DNA of 7,979 bases. Source: Gammaproteobacteria bacterium. Lineage in GTDB: Bacteria > Pseudomonadota > Gammaproteobacteria > Arenicellales > JAHEKD01. The notes under the pieces were generated by a model that was not told where the DNA came from, did not search any database, and saw only the letters and a program-made list of their open reading frames with translations. The position numbers were made by a program, and so were the translations under genes. Location of the stretch: positions 1-7,979 of the forward strand of contig JAHEKD010000097.1 of assembly GCA_024638545.1 (NCBI GenBank). The letters run 5' to 3'. The first letter of the stretch is position 1. Every line of letters starts with the position of its first letter. Below are positions 5,656-7,979 of the stretch, in pieces.

Positions 5656-7002
5656 ATGGACAATGATACCGATACGATTGCTGCCATAGCCACAGCTGCC
5701 GGCCGTGGCGGCATTGGTATCGTCAGGATATCTGGCCCGATGGCTACCCGAATCGCTATAGAGCTCTGTCAGCATCCGCCCAGGGCCCGTGTTGCCACAC
5801 TGGCGAGTATCAGAGATAAAAACAACCGGTTAATAGATACCGCACTGGCGGTTTTTTTTCCTGCACCGAATTCATTCACGGGTGAAGCAGTGCTTGAGAT
5901 TCACGGTCATGGTGGTGCCATGGTTCTCGATCAGCTGCTTGCCCGGGTGATCGAACTGGGTGCGCGTATGGCAAGGCCTGGTGAATTTTCACAGCGGGCC
6001 TTTCTGAATGAGAAAATTGATCTTGCCCAGGCAGAAGCAATCGCCGACCTGATCGATGCCTCCAGCCACAAGGCAGCGCGAGCAGCAGCCAGATCATTGG
6101 AAGGGGGGTTTTCTGCAAAGATTAATGCGTTACTCGATCAACTGATTGAATTGCGGATGTATGTTGAATCGGCTATCGATTTTCCTGAAGAGGAAATCGA
6201 CTTTATCAGTGAAGGGCAGGTTGCTGAAAAAACAAATGCACTGCTCAGGCAGGTGCGTAAGCTGATTGATAGCGCAACCCAGGGTAAATTATTACGTGAC
6301 GGAATGACGATAGTTATCGCTGGTAAACCAAATGCCGGTAAATCCAGCTTGCTCAACGCATTAGCAGGGGTACAAACAGCTATTGTGACCGCAATCCCGG
6401 GTACCACCCGGGATGTATTAAAAGAAACCATTAGCATCGATGGCCTGCCGCTTAATATTGTCGATACGGCTGGTTTGCGAGACAGCGATGATCCGGTTGA
6501 GCTCGAGGGTATTCGCAGAGCGAAGACGCAAATTCAGAATGCGGACTGCATATTGAATGTTATCGACCTCACTGATGCCGAGCCTGACACAAGTGAAGTG
6601 ATCACAGCATCTGAAAAAGTAAAGCTAATAAATGTATACAACAAAATTGATTTGGTCGATTCGCATCGTGCATCCCATCGTGATGATCTGCATAAACAGG
6701 TCTATTTATCAGCAAAAACCGGTGAAGGATTAGCACAACTACGTGATGCGCTAAAAGGAATTGTCGGTTATGATCCGGGCAGCGAAGGTGTATTCATAGC
6801 CCGCCGCCGCCATCTCGATGCTCTAAACCGAGTCGAGCAGAGTATTTCAAAAGGATTAACGGTCATTCTCAAGGCCCAGGCGGCTGAGCTTTTGGCAGAA
6901 GACCTACTGCATGCACAGCATGCACTGGGTGAAATAACCGGTGAGTTCAGCAGTGACGATTTATTGGGCAGAATTTTCTCCAGTTTTTGTATCGGAAAAT
7001 GA
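5656..7002 (+). CDS. mnmE: tRNA-5-carboxymethylaminomethyl-2-thiouridine GTPase MnmE
   Basis: MnmE (TrmE), with MnmG (GidA), installs the cmnm5/nm5 group on the wobble uridine of certain tRNAs. It uses a methylene-tetrahydrofolate carbon and couples this to potassium-stimulated GTP hydrolysis. At 448 residues it is close to the 454 of E. coli. The order is an N-terminal folate-binding domain (1 to about 118, with GRGGIGIVRISG at 16-27), a helical domain, and an inserted G domain: G1 GKPNAGKS (223-230), switch GTTRDV (249-254), G3 DTAGLR (270-275), G4 NKID (329-332) and G5 SAKTG (352-356). Glu282 corresponds to the GTPase glutamate, and the protein ends in the hallmark CIGK (445-448). A GAGG lies almost against the ATG at 5656. 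It follows yidC by 25 bp. The partner mnmG is not next door. Confidence 0.98.
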   Translation: MDNDTDTIAAIATAAGRGGIGIVRISGPMATRIAIELCQHPPRARVATLASIRDKNNRLIDTALAVFFPAPNSFTGEAVLEIHGHGGAMVLDQLLARVIELGARMARPGEFSQRAFLNEKIDLAQAEAIADLIDASSHKAARAAARSLEGGFSAKINALLDQLIELRMYVESAIDFPEEEIDFISEGQVAEKTNALLRQVRKLIDSATQGKLLRDGMTIVIAGKPNAGKSSLLNALAGVQTAIVTAIPGTTRDVLKETISIDGLPLNIVDTAGLRDSDDPVELEGIRRAKTQIQNADCILNVIDLTDAEPDTSEVITASEKVKLINVYNKIDLVDSHRASHRDDLHKQVYLSAKTGEGLAQLRDALKGIVGYDPGSEGVFIARRRHLDALNRVEQSISKGLTVILKAQAAELLAEDLLHAQHALGEITGEFSSDDLLGRIFSSFCIGK

Positions 7003-7099
7003 GTGCTCTTAACAGACAGGGCGTGGCAAGGGACCGTCGCAGTAGTAGGGTGGTGAGGTATGCGGGCTAGCGCATCTCAAAGCTATCGGTTGCAGAATT

Positions 7100-7128
7100 T
7101 TGCTAGACTTTGGGGGTCGAACTTTAAA
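7100..7128 (+). promoter_or_regulatory. Possible promoter for the ABM-domain gene
   Basis: TTGCTA (7100-7105) and TTTAAA (7123-7128) are each 4 of 6 to the sigma-70 hexamers and are separated by 17 bp. Transcription would start near 7135, just before a GGA-containing ribosome-binding site. The match is weak and could be chance. Nothing else is seen in 7003-7150. Confidence 0.3.
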
Positions 7129-7150
7129 TCAATAATGTGGAAATAGTCTT

Positions 7151-7456
7151 ATGTATCTGGCAATGAATCGATTTCGTGTAAATGAAGGCCGTGAACAGGA
7201 TTTCATTGATATCTGGAAAAACAGGGAGTCCTACCTCGATGAAGTTCCCGGATTCAAATCCTTTAATCTGCTTCGCTCGGCTACAAAAGACGGAATTACA
7301 TTATTTGCATCGCATTCTGTTTGGGAAAACCAGCAGGCATTTATCAACTGGACAAAGTCTGAATCTTTTCGTAAAGCGCATTCGCGTGTGGGTAATACGC
7401 CAGATGGTATTTATGCTGGCTCACCCGAGCTTGAGTTATTTGAATCTGCGCTATAG
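7151..7456 (+). CDS. ABM-superfamily monooxygenase, IsdG/HmoB-like (possible haem-degrading)
   Basis: This 101-residue protein has the antibiotic-biosynthesis-monooxygenase (ABM) dimeric ferredoxin-like fold: an N-terminal strand MYLAMNRFRV, a helix with EQDFIDIWKNRE, the VPGFKSFNLLR strand, and the ASHSVWENQQAFINWTKSE block typical of the family. Residues Asn6, Trp67 and His77 coincide in position and context with the Asn7-Trp67-His77 triad of staphylococcal IsdG, where His binds haem iron and the others support oxidation. This suggests haem-degrading monooxygenase activity with iron release in the cytoplasm; there is no signal peptide. The start ATG at 7151 is preceded by GGAAA about 8 nt upstream. 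It stands 148 bp after mnmE and 141 bp before the transaldolase gene, so it is probably its own unit. No haem-uptake genes are in the window to support the role, and ABM proteins of other function cannot be excluded. Confidence 0.85.
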   Translation: MYLAMNRFRVNEGREQDFIDIWKNRESYLDEVPGFKSFNLLRSATKDGITLFASHSVWENQQAFINWTKSESFRKAHSRVGNTPDGIYAGSPELELFESAL

Positions 7457-7536
7457 CCATCATTGAGTGATAGGGGACATTGCGCTCAAGAACGGGACTT
7501 AGGTGGGATTTTGATAGCTTGGGCAGGACACCTGTA

Positions 7537-7564
7537 TTGCGTGCGGGTAAAATGGTGTTATGAT
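7537..7564 (+). promoter_or_regulatory. Possible transaldolase promoter
   Basis: TTGCGT (7537-7542), a 16-bp spacer and TATGAT (7559-7564, 5 of 6) would start transcription near 7571 and leave a leader of about 27 nt. The -35 is weak. No clear Shine-Dalgarno sequence precedes the transaldolase ATG. The rest of 7457-7597 shows no terminator or repeat. Confidence 0.4.
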
Positions 7565-7597
7565 TCGTCTCCTTTAAAATATCTTGCATCACATCCT

Positions 7598-7979
7598 ATG
7601 GCATCATTATTCGATCAGCTCAAAATGTACAGCACGCTGGTTGCCGATACCGGTGACATTAATGCTATACAAAAATTCAAACCGCAGGATGCGACAACCA
7701 ATCCTTCACTCTTGCTGAAAGCGGCAGAGTTACCCCAGTATCAGCACTATTTAACCAGCGCCAGGAATCTGGCAGCGGATAACAGTGGCGATGCAGCACA
7801 ACTCGATCTGGCCGTTGATCAGCTTGCGGTCGATATCGGTAAAGAGATACTCGGTATCATACCCGGTCGCGTATCTACAGAGATCGATGCACGTCTGTCG
7901 TTTGATACTCAGTCAACCATTAAACGCGCTCATCGAATCATCAATCTATACAGTCAAAAGGGCATTGATAAAGAACGAA
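7598..7979 (+). CDS. tal: Transaldolase, N-terminal part (cut by window edge)
   Basis: Transaldolase moves a dihydroxyacetone unit between sedoheptulose-7-phosphate and glyceraldehyde-3-phosphate in the non-oxidative pentose phosphate pathway. The first 127 codons are present and open with [20 protein letters not shown]. The long TalB-type (class I, about 315 residues) sequence is evident: Asp17 in VADTGD, the [10 protein letters not shown] motif with Asn35, and the [15 protein letters not shown] block (89-103) with Glu95, all active-site positions. The Schiff-base lysine (Lys132 in E. coli TalB) should lie just past the window end, since the visible part stops at KGIDKER. The ATG at 7598 agrees with the E. 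coli N terminus. It is the last gene seen, on the plus strand, probably transcribed from its own promoter. The family is certain; the symbol talA or talB cannot be chosen. Confidence 0.96.
   Translation, partial: MASLFDQLKMYSTLVADTGDINAIQKFKPQDATTNPSLLLKAAELPQYQHYLTSARNLAADNSGDAAQLDLAVDQLAVDIGKEILGIIPGRVSTEIDARLSFDTQSTIKRAHRIINLYSQKGIDKER

Noticed and set aside
5876..6437. Two minus-strand open frames inside mnmE
   Set aside because: Antisense to the conserved folate-binding and GTPase domains; no recognisable protein.
7059..7074. Possible terminator hairpin after mnmE (ATGCG...CGCAT)
   Set aside because: Only a 5-bp stem with a 6-base loop and no T-run downstream.
7344..7592. Minus-strand 82-codon frame overlapping the end of the ABM gene and the following gap, plus a 94-codon plus-strand frame over the ABM gene
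   Set aside because: Both are alternate readings across a well-supported ABM gene with catalytic residues in place; neither resembles a known family.

Overview
This window is the replication-origin neighbourhood of a bacterial chromosome, almost certainly from a gammaproteobacterium. DnaA, DnaN, GyrB, YidC, MnmE and transaldolase all read as close relatives of the Escherichia coli/Pseudomonas proteins, and the gene order is the classical gyrB-dnaN-dnaA / rpmH-rnpA-yidC-mnmE arrangement. No mobile element, CRISPR array, tRNA or rRNA is visible.

Left arm (minus strand, 1-3196): the 5' end of gyrB (cut by the window edge), then dnaN, then dnaA, all transcribed leftward. The recF gene that usually sits between dnaN and gyrB is absent. 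In its place is a 200-bp gap carrying two ParB-binding parS sites centred 80 bp apart, one at the centre of a perfect 38-bp palindrome. The 206-bp dnaA-dnaN gap is very AT-rich and holds four DnaA boxes of 8/9 or better, so it is the best candidate for oriC.

Centre (3197-3439): a divergent control region between dnaA and rpmH. It has no DnaA boxes, but it has a perfect 16-bp match to the NrdR (ribonucleotide-reductase repressor) operator inside a 22-bp palindrome, a good -10 for dnaA overlapped by another dyad, and a perfect -35 for rpmH.

Right arm (plus strand, 3440-7002): rpmH (ribosomal protein L34), rnpA (RNase P protein), yidC (membrane insertase) and mnmE (tRNA-modifying GTPase), closely packed and probably co-transcribed. 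The small yidD gene common between rnpA and yidC is missing. Beyond mnmE the order leaves the Pseudomonas-like pattern: mnmG-rsmG-parA-parB do not follow. Instead come a small haem-monooxygenase-like ABM protein and the 5' part of a transaldolase gene.

Functionally, the left arm and intergenic sites are the replication and segregation apparatus: the initiator, clamp, gyrase, origin, parS centromere and a possible dNTP-linked operator on dnaA. The right arm is ribosome, tRNA and membrane-protein biogenesis. The gaps 7003-7150 and 7457-7597 show only weak promoter-like sequence and no convincing terminator or RNA gene.
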